Positions 32,336-41,025 of a stretch of DNA of 64,000 nt are shown one piece after another; the first letter of the stretch is position 1, and every line of letters begins with the position of its first letter. The notes below the pieces were generated by a model that worked only from the letters and a program-made list of their open reading frames with translations, was not told the origin of the DNA and searched no databases. The position numbers and the translations under genes were made by a program. The stretch is taken from assembly GCA_949297785.1 (NCBI GenBank), contig CASFTW010000011.1:1-64000 (forward strand). The letters are read 5' to 3'. This DNA comes from an uncultured Spirochaetales bacterium. Its GTDB lineage: Bacteria > Spirochaetota > Spirochaetia > Sphaerochaetales > Sphaerochaetaceae.

Positions 32336-33595
32336 ATGAAAAAAGTCTTATTGTTTGCACTCATTGCGGCACTGGCTCTGAACAGCGTTTTCGCCAACGG
32401 AAGTTCCGAGTCGGCAAGCAGTGACGGACGCACTCAGGTGACGGTTGCTCTCTGGGCTGCAGACCGCGGTGACAGACTCGAAAGATCGGAAGCCGAATTT
32501 GAGGCGTCACATCCTGATATCGACATCAATTTCCAGGTTCAGTCCGGAGACTATTCCAACTATCTGGGAGCCAAGACAGCTGCGAATGATCTTGCAGATA
32601 TCTATCTGCTGACTCCGTATGCACAGGTGAAAACCTTTGCTCAGGCGGGAAGGATACAGGACCTCTCTGATGCCCCGTTTGTAAGCGAGGTATATCCGGA
32701 ATCTCTTGATTCAGCTTCCTATGACGGAAAGGTGTACGGCTATCCTGCAAACTATGAATTCCTCGGCGTATACTACAACAGAGACATCTTTGAAGCCTGC
32801 GGAATCACTGAAGTGCCGACCACCAGAAGCGAATTCATCCAGGTGTGCGAGACCCTTCAGGCAAACGGCTATCAGCCGATTGCTTCCACATTCAAGGAAT
32901 CATGGACACTGAAGCATCTTTTCAGCATTCTTCTCACAACTGTCGTTCAGGATGATATTCCGGGTTTCATTGACAGCCTGAACAGCGGGGAGGGTACATT
33001 CAATGTTGAGGGAATCGACGATGTATTCGCCTTTGCAGATATTCTCAGCAAGTATTCAGGTGCCAACTATAAGGATATGGACTCAACATCAGGCTACAAC
33101 GCTCTTGCAAACGGCAGCGCTGCAATGCTTATTTCAGGTGAGTTCTCACTTTCCGCACTTGACAATATTTCAAACCCGCCTGACATCGGACTGTTTGCTG
33201 TTCCGGTAAGCGAGAATCCCGAGAGAAACAAGCTTGCAGTTGATGTGGGACAGGTATTTGTTGTCAATGCAAAGCCGGATAACCAGGAAGCCACAATGGA
33301 GGTTCTCGATTTCCTCAGCGACGGTTCTCTTGAGAACGGATACGTTGCAATCATGTCCAATGAAATCGGTTCTGCACCACCTGCTATGCCGTTCAACTTC
33401 ACATTCGAATGCCAAGCTTATGCTGATTACCTTGCCTATGCGGATGCCGGAAATACGGTACCATGGGTATACCAGCAGTTTGCAAACGGATTCGATGTCG
33501 TTTCCGGCGATATCTTCCAGGCATACGTATTCGGAGCCAAAGATCAGGCAACAGTTCTCTCTGAGCTTGATGAAGCATATAAAACTTTCATTTGA
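32336..33595 (+). CDS. Sugar ABC transporter substrate-binding protein
   Basis: 419 residues, family 1 sugar-binding protein. The signal peptide ends SVFA and the mature protein begins NGSSESASS with no lipobox Cys. Core features: TQVTVALWAADRGDRLERSE, YGYPANYEFLGVYYNRDIFEACGI and WTLKHLFSILL. Strong ribosome site (AAAAAGGAG). First gene of a four-gene transport operon without an ATPase. The ligand is unknown; the linked hydrolase gives no clear clue. Confidence 0.9.
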   Translation: MKKVLLFALIAALALNSVFANGSSESASSDGRTQVTVALWAADRGDRLERSEAEFEASHPDIDINFQVQSGDYSNYLGAKTAANDLADIYLLTPYAQVKTFAQAGRIQDLSDAPFVSEVYPESLDSASYDGKVYGYPANYEFLGVYYNRDIFEACGITEVPTTRSEFIQVCETLQANGYQPIASTFKESWTLKHLFSILLTTVVQDDIPGFIDSLNSGEGTFNVEGIDDVFAFADILSKYSGANYKDMDSTSGYNALANGSAAMLISGEFSLSALDNISNPPDIGLFAVPVSENPERNKLAVDVGQVFVVNAKPDNQEATMEVLDFLSDGSLENGYVAIMSNEIGSAPPAMPFNFTFECQAYADYLAYADAGNTVPWVYQQFANGFDVVSGDIFQAYVFGAKDQATVLSELDEAYKTFI

Positions 33596-33614
33596 TTCTA
33601 ACAGCTACTTTTGT

Positions 33615-33646
33615 CCCTGAGCATGTTAAGGAAGGCATGCTCAGGG
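33615..33646 (+). other. Intercistronic hairpin between SBP and permease genes
   Basis: Perfect 11-bp arms CCCTGAGCATG / CATGCTCAGGG with a 10-nt loop, 19 bases past the SBP stop and 17 before the permease start. No T-run. It is one of four such elements in the window. Confidence 0.8.
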
Positions 33647-33662
33647 CTCTTTCGGGGGTTTT

Positions 33663-34538
33663 ATGAAGAAAAAAACTGTAATCTACCTGTTATGCATCCT
33701 TCCGGCACTCTGTTTCTATTCATTTGCTCTGCTGATACCTCTTTTCTTCGGGACAATTCCATATTCGACATATGACTGGAACCTCATGTCCGGTATCAAG
33801 AATTTCACCGGACTGGGAAACTATATTGAAATATTCAGTGATGCCGACTTTTTCAGGACGCTCTGGTTCACCGTGAAGGTCGGTGTGACCACTGTTGTGC
33901 TGAGCAACCTGCTGGCATTCATTCTCGCATATTTCCTGTCAAAGGGTGATGTGAGATGCAAAAGCGTGTCCCGTGCATTCTTTTTCATCCCGAATATCAT
34001 AAGTTCGGTTCTCGTCGCTTTCATATGGTATGTGATGTTCGCCTGGGTCCTGCCGTCACTTGCACAGACTTTCAATATTGAATGGCTGAAGAGCATAAGC
34101 TGGTTCGGAGAAACTTCACATGCGACATTCACGATCATCGTGGTATCAGTATGGCAGAGCCTGGGCTTTTCCCTTCTGATTTATATTGCAGGTTTCCAGA
34201 CGATACCATCAGAGCTGATCGAAGCTGCAGAGATGGACGGATGCACCGGTGTGAAAAGCATTACGAAAGTTCAGGTCCCTCTTCTCATGTCTACAATAAC
34301 CATCAACCTTTTCATTTCAATTGCCGGCGCGTTCAAGGCTTTCGATATTCCTTTCGCGCTCACTGACGGCGGACCGTTCGGCACGACACAGACAATTGCG
34401 CTGAATATCTATCAGGAAGCGTTCATACGTTACCGCATGGGAATGGGAAGTGCGAAATCTGTTGTCCTTTTCCTGCTTGTCGCACTCGTGACAATCGTAC
34501 AGCTGCGCATCACATCAAAGAAGGAGGTTGAATACTGA
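33663..34538 (+). CDS. Sugar ABC transporter permease (UgpA/MalF-type)
   Basis: 291 residues, six membrane segments. The EAA loop is ELIEAAEMDGCTGVKSITKVQVP, and ALTDGGPFGTTQTIALNIYQEAF is typical of the family. GGGGG precedes the ATG. Its stop shares one base with the next start (TGATG). Confidence 0.92.
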   Translation: MKKKTVIYLLCILPALCFYSFALLIPLFFGTIPYSTYDWNLMSGIKNFTGLGNYIEIFSDADFFRTLWFTVKVGVTTVVLSNLLAFILAYFLSKGDVRCKSVSRAFFFIPNIISSVLVAFIWYVMFAWVLPSLAQTFNIEWLKSISWFGETSHATFTIIVVSVWQSLGFSLLIYIAGFQTIPSELIEAAEMDGCTGVKSITKVQVPLLMSTITINLFISIAGAFKAFDIPFALTDGGPFGTTQTIALNIYQEAFIRYRMGMGSAKSVVLFLLVALVTIVQLRITSKKEVEY

Positions 34539-35353
34539 TGAGAAAGAGAAAAGCATCCAGCATTGTTCTTTTTGTACTTGGCATTCTTTTTATGCTTCCT
34601 GTTTTCATCCTGGTGATGAACTCATTCAAAACATATGATGAGGTCATCAAATCATTTGTCACGCTGCCAAAGTCCCTTTATCTGGGAAATTTTGCTGAAG
34701 CGGCACGCCTGATGAATTACGGTGTCGCAGTCAGGAACAGCCTTTTCATCACCATCTGCACGGTTATCGTCTGTACGATAATCTCATTTTTCGCCTCATT
34801 CGGTATTTCACATCTGAGAGGCAAAAAGCAGACAGGATTCTATCTTCTTTTCTCTCTCGGGCAGATAATACCGTTCCATACAATAATGATCGCACTGTCG
34901 GTGATGATGACGAACCTCAACATGAACAACAGCCTGATCACACTCATCATCCTCTATTCCGGTTTTCACTGTGCGTTCGGTATATTCACATATTTCGGAT
35001 TCCTCAAAACGGTACCGCTTTCACTGGAGGAGGCTGCCACCATCGACGGATGCGGCACACTGAGACTGATATGGCAGATTTATTTTCCTCTTGTCCTGCC
35101 CACTACGGTCACGATTGTCGTGCTGTTCTTCCTCTGGACCTGGAATGATTTCCTTATGCCGAGCATCCTGATAAGCGATTCCGCGCTGAGAACGATCACT
35201 GTAAATATGTATATATTCAAGGGATCGACACAGTCGAACTGGAATCTGTTCATGGCCGCACTGGTTATTTCCATCATTCCTATTGTCATCGTATATCTGT
35301 TCACACAGAGATACATAACATCCGGTATTACAGCCGGCGCCGTAAAGCAGTGA
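34538..35353 (+). CDS. Sugar ABC transporter permease (UgpE/MalG-type)
   Basis: 271 residues, six membrane segments. The EAA loop is SLEEAATIDGCGTLRLIWQIYFP and the C-terminus RYITSGITAGAVKQ is classic for this subunit. It completes the importer with the SBP and the permease at 33663. The ATPase must come from elsewhere. Confidence 0.93.
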   Translation: MRKRKASSIVLFVLGILFMLPVFILVMNSFKTYDEVIKSFVTLPKSLYLGNFAEAARLMNYGVAVRNSLFITICTVIVCTIISFFASFGISHLRGKKQTGFYLLFSLGQIIPFHTIMIALSVMMTNLNMNNSLITLIILYSGFHCAFGIFTYFGFLKTVPLSLEEAATIDGCGTLRLIWQIYFPLVLPTTVTIVVLFFLWTWNDFLMPSILISDSALRTITVNMYIFKGSTQSNWNLFMAALVISIIPIVIVYLFTQRYITSGITAGAVKQ

Positions 35354-35368
35354 GATATGGAGAGAAAT

Positions 35369-36673
35369 ATGAAATACACTGATGGTATTTATTACGATGT
35401 GGCAATCTGCCATGACAGAAACACTCCCTTGTTCTGCTTCGCCGGATTCGATTTGGATGAAATGGACAGTCTGAGAAGCCGTGTATCGGCAATGACAGCG
35501 GCTCATATGGTTTTCATCGAAGAAGGAGCGAAGTGCAACTATGGTGTGCTTGCCCTGTTCAAGAAGGATCTCGGTCCTGTCCTGTCCGACAATTCCGCCT
35601 GGCATATGATTGCAAAAAACGGAGGAGTGCGCACTGCGGTGGACATACTGAGTTCTGTCCCGAGGTCATTCTCCTCATTTACCGTCATTGCGGATGAACT
35701 TGACTACGACAGAAGATACAGACTTTTCAATGAGATTCCGGTATTCAGCATATCGGGCAGTGCAAAACATGAAAAAGATGTTTCCTATATGTTCAGAAAA
35801 GCCGGTTTCAGTACTGTTGTCTCCGCATGTGCACATGCACTGTTTTCTGAAAACTGGTGGCGCTTTGTCAGCTCAAAGCGCAAGTGCGATCAGGTAAGGG
35901 CGGAGCATGAAGGGGATGGACTGTGGAGCATATATGTCGGTGAAATAGACGGTTTCTATCTTGTTGACTGCGGTGATGAAGCTGCGCTTATTGACACAGG
36001 ATCAAGAGTGAAGGGAGGAATCCTTCCTGTCATCCGCTGTATAACGGACAAGCCTGTGAGCGTCATCATCACTCATGGACATAGCGACCATATCGGCAAT
36101 CTGAATGAATTCGACAATATCTTTTACCCTGAGAAAGACAGAGCCTTGCTTGAGGAGATATATGGAGCAGGGGAGCTTGAGGAAAAGAAAATAAGGTATA
36201 TCGGAGGCGGAGAAGACATCGTCATCGGCAGCAGGACTTTCAGGACTGTGGATCTTGGCGGACACACTCCCGGAAGCACCGTGCTGATTGACATGGAGGG
36301 AAGACGCATTTTCTCCGGAGATGCTTTCGGGTCCGGCACTGTCGTCCTGCTTGTTCATGATTATGCGCTTCGTGTCAGTGAATACCTTGAAAAGCTCAGG
36401 TCTTTTCATGAGAAATACAGACAGCTGTGCTCCGACTTCATTTTCTGGGGTGGTCATACGATTCAGGAATCTGACTGGGAGAATGTCCTGGTGAATTACC
36501 ATCCGCTTTCATGGAATGTCGTTGAGGACATGATCAGGCTCTGTCAGGATCTTCTGGATGGCAGGGGCTGTGAAAGCTGCAGGTTCCCGTCTCTGGACCA
36601 GAAGACGGAACCTGCATACAAAGTCAGTATGGGGCGGGCTGCAATCGTGCTGACACAGTCGAAGATCAGATAG
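35369..36673 (+). CDS. Metallo-beta-lactamase-fold hydrolase with unknown N-terminal domain
   Basis: 434 residues from the ATG at 35369, which has GGAGAG upstream; an ATG 12 bases earlier is possible. Residues about 180-390 are a metallo-beta-lactamase domain with the metal motif THGHSDHIG, then GGHTPGS, FSGDAFGSG and a late GGH. Residues about 1-170 are an extra domain I do not recognise, with FIEEGAKCNYGVLALFKKD and SSFTVIADELDYDRRYR. No signal peptide, so cytoplasmic. As the last gene of a sugar-importer operon it may act on the imported compound, for example as a lactonase or phosphodiesterase. Confidence 0.75.
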   Translation: MKYTDGIYYDVAICHDRNTPLFCFAGFDLDEMDSLRSRVSAMTAAHMVFIEEGAKCNYGVLALFKKDLGPVLSDNSAWHMIAKNGGVRTAVDILSSVPRSFSSFTVIADELDYDRRYRLFNEIPVFSISGSAKHEKDVSYMFRKAGFSTVVSACAHALFSENWWRFVSSKRKCDQVRAEHEGDGLWSIYVGEIDGFYLVDCGDEAALIDTGSRVKGGILPVIRCITDKPVSVIITHGHSDHIGNLNEFDNIFYPEKDRALLEEIYGAGELEEKKIRYIGGGEDIVIGSRTFRTVDLGGHTPGSTVLIDMEGRRIFSGDAFGSGTVVLLVHDYALRVSEYLEKLRSFHEKYRQLCSDFIFWGGHTIQESDWENVLVNYHPLSWNVVEDMIRLCQDLLDGRGCESCRFPSLDQKTEPAYKVSMGRAAIVLTQSKIR

Positions 36674-36688
36674 AATTTTTCACTCCTT

Positions 36689-36729
36689 GTCCTCTTCCTG
36701 CAATCTGTATGGAAGAGGACTTTTTTTTC
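36689..36729 (+). terminator. Strong terminator of the importer/MBL operon
   Basis: Perfect 10-bp arms GTCCTCTTCC / GGAAGAGGAC followed directly by eight T. Confidence 0.95.
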
Positions 36730-36809
36730 TGCAGCCGTATCTCAGGTCTGTAGAATTATTCTGAATTGTGCTTAAATAGGTGATAATCTTGCATATTTAA
36801 GGGGAAGAA

Positions 36810-37847
36810 ATGAAACAGAGAAAGGCGACAATGCGCGACATAGCTGAAAAGTGCGGGGTCAGCAAGGCCACCGTTTCATATGCTTTCAGCGCACCGCACA
36901 AGATAACCAGGGAAACATATGAGATGGTCATGAAGGCGGCCCGTGAGCTGGATTATCTTCCTGATCCGACGGCAAGAAACTTCTCCCTCGGCCGGCATTA
37001 TGTAATAGGATTCCTTCTTCCTCAGCATTTTTCCGTGAACCTGAGCAATCCTCATATGCAGGGAATAATAAAAGGAGTGGGCACCGTGTGTGAGGAGAAC
37101 GGCTACTCATTGAATATAATCCCGCCTCTGCGCTCCTCGTTATCGGAAGCTGTCAAGTCAGCCATGGTTGACGGGTTCATCACGATCGGAATTCCTGTTG
37201 ACCTTGGAATCCAGGATGTTCTGAGGCAGCGCCATATGCCTATCGTGGTGATAGACGGGGAAGAAGATCCTGAACTCACAAGCGTGAATATAAACAACAG
37301 GGCCGCTGCAAAGCTGCAGATAGGCAGGGCTCTTGAAAAAGGACACCGCAGTTTCGTCTTTGTATATTTCGGCCAGAATATATACAAAGACAGACCGGCA
37401 AAGATCAATTCGACCACACGTGAGAAATTCATCGGCTATTCTCAGGCCCTGAGCGAGTACGGTCTTGATTTCGCGTCGATGCCGAAACTTGAGTGTGAGA
37501 CGACATTTGAATCCGGCGTGAAGTGTGCCGACAGGATAATCGATGAGGGACTTCTGTCTTCCACCTGTGTGATCGTGCTTGCCGATATTGTCGCAATGGG
37601 AATGATCCAGAGATTCAGGGAAAGGGGAGTGAAAGTTCCGCAGGACATATCGGTAATCGGTTTTGACGGAATAGAAAGTGATCTCGGACTCACAGAGACT
37701 CTGACGACAGTAAGGCACAGTGCAGTCGACAAAGGCACTCTTGCCGCAAAGCTGCTTTTTGATCTGATCAACGGTAACAATAATGATTCCTCGATTTGTT
37801 ACATCGATTACTCTTTTGCCGAGGGACTTACTCTTGCAGAGGTCTGA
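36810..37847 (+). CDS. LacI-family transcriptional regulator
   Basis: 345 residues. HTH: TMRDIAEKCGVSKATVSYAFSAP. The hinge reads ARNFSLGR with Phe where most family members have Leu. Residues about 60-340 are the effector domain. Preceded by AAGGGGAAG. It lies between the sugar importer (operator at 32299) and the cyclase gene (two operators at 37876 and 37941). It could control either; recognition-helix residues alone do not settle this. Confidence 0.92.
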   Translation: MKQRKATMRDIAEKCGVSKATVSYAFSAPHKITRETYEMVMKAARELDYLPDPTARNFSLGRHYVIGFLLPQHFSVNLSNPHMQGIIKGVGTVCEENGYSLNIIPPLRSSLSEAVKSAMVDGFITIGIPVDLGIQDVLRQRHMPIVVIDGEEDPELTSVNINNRAAAKLQIGRALEKGHRSFVFVYFGQNIYKDRPAKINSTTREKFIGYSQALSEYGLDFASMPKLECETTFESGVKCADRIIDEGLLSSTCVIVLADIVAMGMIQRFRERGVKVPQDISVIGFDGIESDLGLTETLTTVRHSAVDKGTLAAKLLFDLINGNNNDSSICYIDYSFAEGLTLAEV

Positions 37848-37875
37848 AAACATCTGCAACCGACGTTTAATCTTT

Positions 37876-37958
37876 TTGCAATCGATTGCTAAATTTCTCT
37901 TGACAGGTTAACCGTTCCGCTGTAATCTCAAAGCATAAGTATTGCAATCGATTGCAAT
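37876..37958 (+). promoter_or_regulatory. Promoter flanked by two LacI-type operators
   Basis: TTGCAATCGATTGCTA (37876-37891) lies before TTGACA (37900-37905), and ATTGCAATCGATTGCAAT (37941-37958), a perfect 18-bp palindrome, lies after the likely -10 (TAATCT, 37923-37928, 17-bp spacing). The operator centres are about 66 bp apart, close to six helical turns, which would allow looping around the promoter. Confidence 0.8.
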
Positions 37959-37991
37959 AGAAGATGAAAATATTTTCCGGGAGGAATGAAA

Positions 37992-38678
37992 ATGGATTGC
38001 GTTTACACAATGGGTAATCTGCGCATCGTTGATCTGACAAAGACACTTGACCCGAAGACAGAGACAAGAAGGTGTCATCTCTACCGCTTCAACACAGGCG
38101 GACCTATTCCTGATTATCATACAATCATGGACCTCACCAGCCATCTCGGCACGCACTGTGAATGTCCGTATCATCATGATGACAACTGGCCGAGTGTTGC
38201 GGAAGTTCCTTTCACACAGTTCATGGGACGTGCGATTTACGTGAATATCGATGCTCCGGCAAACAGCTACATCACGGCAGAACTGCTTGACAAATACTGT
38301 CTGCCGAAGATGAAGGACGGCACCATTGTCATCATCGACAGCCCGCACAAGCTTCCTCCGTTCACTGAAAAGACAAATACAGCTGAAGACAAGAGACTGC
38401 TTGTCAACGGTGAGACTGCACAGTGGTTCCTTGACCACAATGCAAAGTGCATCGGTTTCGGAGACGGTGTCTCGATCGAGAACCGCAACGAGGATGTGAA
38501 GCCTTTCCATGATATTCTGCTTGCACATAACATTGTCTTCCTTGAAGTTCTCAAGAACCTAGATCAGCTGAAGAAGGATGTGTTCTTCATGTCATATGCA
38601 CCGCTTCCGATCATCGGACTTGATTCCTGCCCGGTGAGAGCATATGCAATTGAAGGCCTGTCTGAATTTGACAACTGA
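37992..38678 (+). CDS. Cyclase-family (kynurenine formamidase-like) hydrolase
   Basis: 228 residues from the ATG at 37992, seven bases after GGGAGG; an ATG at 37986 sits too close to it. Signature metal motif TSHLGTHCECPYHH, close to the H-x-G-T-H-x-D-x-P-x-H of this family but with Glu for Asp. Other parts: IVDLTKTLDP, ELLDKYCLP and IIGLDSCPVRAYAI. The family hydrolyses cyclic or acyl amides and related bonds (formylkynurenine, isatin). Own operator-flanked promoter and terminator. The neighbouring TRAP importer may supply the substrate. Confidence 0.85.
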   Translation: MDCVYTMGNLRIVDLTKTLDPKTETRRCHLYRFNTGGPIPDYHTIMDLTSHLGTHCECPYHHDDNWPSVAEVPFTQFMGRAIYVNIDAPANSYITAELLDKYCLPKMKDGTIVIIDSPHKLPPFTEKTNTAEDKRLLVNGETAQWFLDHNAKCIGFGDGVSIENRNEDVKPFHDILLAHNIVFLEVLKNLDQLKKDVFFMSYAPLPIIGLDSCPVRAYAIEGLSEFDN

Positions 38679-38701
38679 TTCATATATTGAAGATAATGAA
38701 C

Positions 38702-38737
38702 AGGGTGGGCATCATCTGGTCCCGCCCTTATTTTTTT
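38702..38737 (+). terminator. Terminator of the cyclase gene
   Basis: Arms AGGGTGGG / CCCGCCCT (one G.U pair) followed by TATTTTTTT. Confidence 0.92.
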
Positions 38738-38756
38738 GCTGAAGGAGTATATCCGT

Positions 38757-39740
38757 ATGACCATATATGATATCGCAAGGCAGGTCGGCGTCTCTGCAAG
38801 TACCGTAAGCCGTGTAATAAACAAGCGGCCGGGCATAAATGCAAAGACAAGGGAAAAGGTTGAGAAGGCACTCATTGAATCCAACTTTTCCATCAATGAA
38901 GCCGCAAAGGGACTTGTGAACCAGTCCAGCCGCATGATAGGTATCCTTGTCAGCGATATCCGCAACCAGCATCATATCGAAGGCGCATACATGATAGAAC
39001 AGTATTTTCTTGAGAAAGGTTACTGTTCTCTTCTTTTCAATGCAGGCACTGATAAGGAAGGAATGGCCGGTTACATAAAACTCCTCTCTTCACGGCGTGT
39101 CGATGCGCTTGTGCTCATCGGTTCCATTTTCCAGAATGACGAAGTCATGCTGGCAATTGAGAATTATATGCCGAAGGTTCCTGTCGTGATGCAGAACGGC
39201 ATACTTGATCTTCCCAATGTATCTTCTGTGGTATCAAATGACGAACAGGGTTCATATGATGCCGTTGTGCATATGTATAATAAAGGAAAGAGGAATATAG
39301 CGTTCATAAACAACAACGATACTCCGTCCAATCTGAAAAAGCTTGCCGGATACAGAAGGGCATGCGGTGAATTGGGCATGAAGAGCCGTGAAATTCTCAG
39401 ATGCGAGGATTCCTTCAGCGGCGGTGCCGCCGCCACGGAGGAGCTTGTCAGGATGTATCCGGAGGTTGATGCAATACTTTATTCAGTTGACACTCTTGCA
39501 GCCGGAGGCGTCAGGCTCCTTGCCGATATGGGGTTTTCGATTCCTGATGACATCGCTCTCTTCGGCACGGATAATTCTCCGTTCGCTCTCATAACGAATC
39601 CGCGTCTCTCGTCAGTTGATACGAAGCTCAGGGAGCTGTCCAATGCCTGTGCCGATATTCTATCCCGTGCCATCGAGGACAGATCATACAGGAAGAATAT
39701 CCAGATAGACTGTTCACTGGTGCTGAGGGAGACTACATAG
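38757..39740 (+). CDS. LacI-family transcriptional regulator
   Basis: 327 residues from the ATG at 38757, with AAGGAG nine bases upstream. HTH TIYDIARQVGVSASTVSRVINKRP, hinge EAAKGLVNQS with the intercalating Leu, effector domain to the C-terminus (IDCSLVLRETT). It lies between the cyclase gene and the TRAP genes, so it is the likely regulator of one or both. Which of the visible palindromes it binds is not known. Confidence 0.92.
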   Translation: MTIYDIARQVGVSASTVSRVINKRPGINAKTREKVEKALIESNFSINEAAKGLVNQSSRMIGILVSDIRNQHHIEGAYMIEQYFLEKGYCSLLFNAGTDKEGMAGYIKLLSSRRVDALVLIGSIFQNDEVMLAIENYMPKVPVVMQNGILDLPNVSSVVSNDEQGSYDAVVHMYNKGKRNIAFINNNDTPSNLKKLAGYRRACGELGMKSREILRCEDSFSGGAAATEELVRMYPEVDAILYSVDTLAAGGVRLLADMGFSIPDDIALFGTDNSPFALITNPRLSSVDTKLRELSNACADILSRAIEDRSYRKNIQIDCSLVLRETT

Positions 39741-39864
39741 GAAACAGGGCTGGCTTTTTTCTGACTGTAGTCTATATCGGTCTTATATGAAAGACAAAAA
39801 GGGCAGATGGCAAAAAATGTGCAGGAAATATCGAAAATTTTGCAACTGATATATTAGAATTTAT

Positions 39865-39917
39865 TTGCATAATTTTCATAACTGTGTCTATAATGAAACG
39901 CAGGTGCATTTTTGCAC
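39865..39917 (+). promoter_or_regulatory. Promoter of the TRAP operon with operator-like repeat
   Basis: TTGCAT (39865-39870) and a perfect TATAAT (39889-39894) are 18 bp apart. GTGCA-TTTT-TGCAC (39904-39917) follows at the expected start point and may be an operator or 5' hairpin. Confidence 0.75.
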
Positions 39918-39946
39918 TTCGTGTTTTACACAAAACGGAGGAATAA

Positions 39947-40948
39947 ATGAAAAAAGTATTAGCTTTACTTTTCGTTTTCGTTGCTGTGATGATTCCTGTA
40001 TTTGCAAACGGTACAGGCGAGACATCCAGCGTCACACTCACACTTTCAGAAGTTCACGCTGAAGGTTACCCGACAACTCTTGCTGACTACAGATTCGCAG
40101 AACTCGTAGCAGAGAGAACAGAGGGAAGAGTTACTATCGACGTATATTCAGGCGGCACACTCTATGGTGAGGAAACAGGTTCTATCGAAGCTCTCCAGAT
40201 CGGCGACCTCGACTTTGCACGTGTTTCAGCATCTCCTGTTGCTTCTTATGTTCCGGCTCTCAACGTTATTCAGCTTCCTTACCTCTACAGAGACGGTGAT
40301 CACATGTGGGAAGTTCTCAATGGTCCTATCGGACAGGAAATGCTTGAAGAGATCCAGGCTTCCGGTTCCGGTCTTGTAGGTCTTTGCTACTACGATGCAG
40401 GTGCCAGAAACTTCTACACAACAAAGCCTGTCCAGTCAGTTGCTGACATGGCCGGTCTCAAGATCAGACTCCAGAACAACGCAATGATGGTTGAAATGGT
40501 TCAGCTTCTCGGCGGTAACGGCGTTACAGGTATCGGTCCTAACGAAGTTTACTCAGCTATCAGCCAGGGCACAATCGACGGTGCTGAGAACAACTGGCCG
40601 ACATATGAGTCAATGGGCGACTATGAAGCAGCTCCTTACTTCATCCTTGACGGACACACAAGAGTTCCTGAAATCCTTCTTGCTTCTGAAGCAGTTATCG
40701 ACAAGGTAAGCGCAGAAGACTGGGAAATCATCAAGGAATGTGCTAAGGAAACTCAGGAATATGAGATCGAGCAGTGGGCACTCCGTGAAGAGTCTTCACG
40801 TGAGAAGGTTGTTGCAGCAGGCGTAACTGTTTACGAGCCGACAGCCGAAGAGCTCCAGGAATTCCAGGACAGAATGGCTCCGATCTATGAAGAGTATGGT
40901 GCTGGTTATGAGGACATGATCGAAGAGATCATGAACACAGGTCTTTAA
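39947..40948 (+). CDS. TRAP transporter substrate-binding protein (DctP family)
   Basis: 333 residues. The signal peptide ends at VFA and the mature protein starts NGTGETSS. DctP features: YRFAELVAERTEGRVTIDVY, GGTLYGEETGSIEALQIGDLDFA, and the ligand-binding segment GLKIRLQNNAMMVEMVQLLGG with the Arg that holds a carboxylate. It binds an organic acid in the periplasm and passes it to the DctQM pair. Good promoter and CGGAGG ribosome site. Confidence 0.94.
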   Translation: MKKVLALLFVFVAVMIPVFANGTGETSSVTLTLSEVHAEGYPTTLADYRFAELVAERTEGRVTIDVYSGGTLYGEETGSIEALQIGDLDFARVSASPVASYVPALNVIQLPYLYRDGDHMWEVLNGPIGQEMLEEIQASGSGLVGLCYYDAGARNFYTTKPVQSVADMAGLKIRLQNNAMMVEMVQLLGGNGVTGIGPNEVYSAISQGTIDGAENNWPTYESMGDYEAAPYFILDGHTRVPEILLASEAVIDKVSAEDWEIIKECAKETQEYEIEQWALREESSREKVVAAGVTVYEPTAEELQEFQDRMAPIYEEYGAGYEDMIEEIMNTGL

Positions 40949-40974
40949 TCAGAACTGTCCCTGACATTTATTAA

Positions 40975-40998
40975 AAAGGGGAGATGTTTCTCCCCTTT
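40975..40998 (+). other. Intercistronic hairpin between TRAP SBP and DctQ genes
   Basis: Perfect 10-bp arms AAAGGGGAGA / TCTCCCCTTT with a 4-nt loop, followed by ATTCG. It may attenuate or stabilise the dctP part of the mRNA. Confidence 0.8.
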
Positions 40999-41025
40999 AT
41001 TCGATTTTTATATATGGAGGATTGG

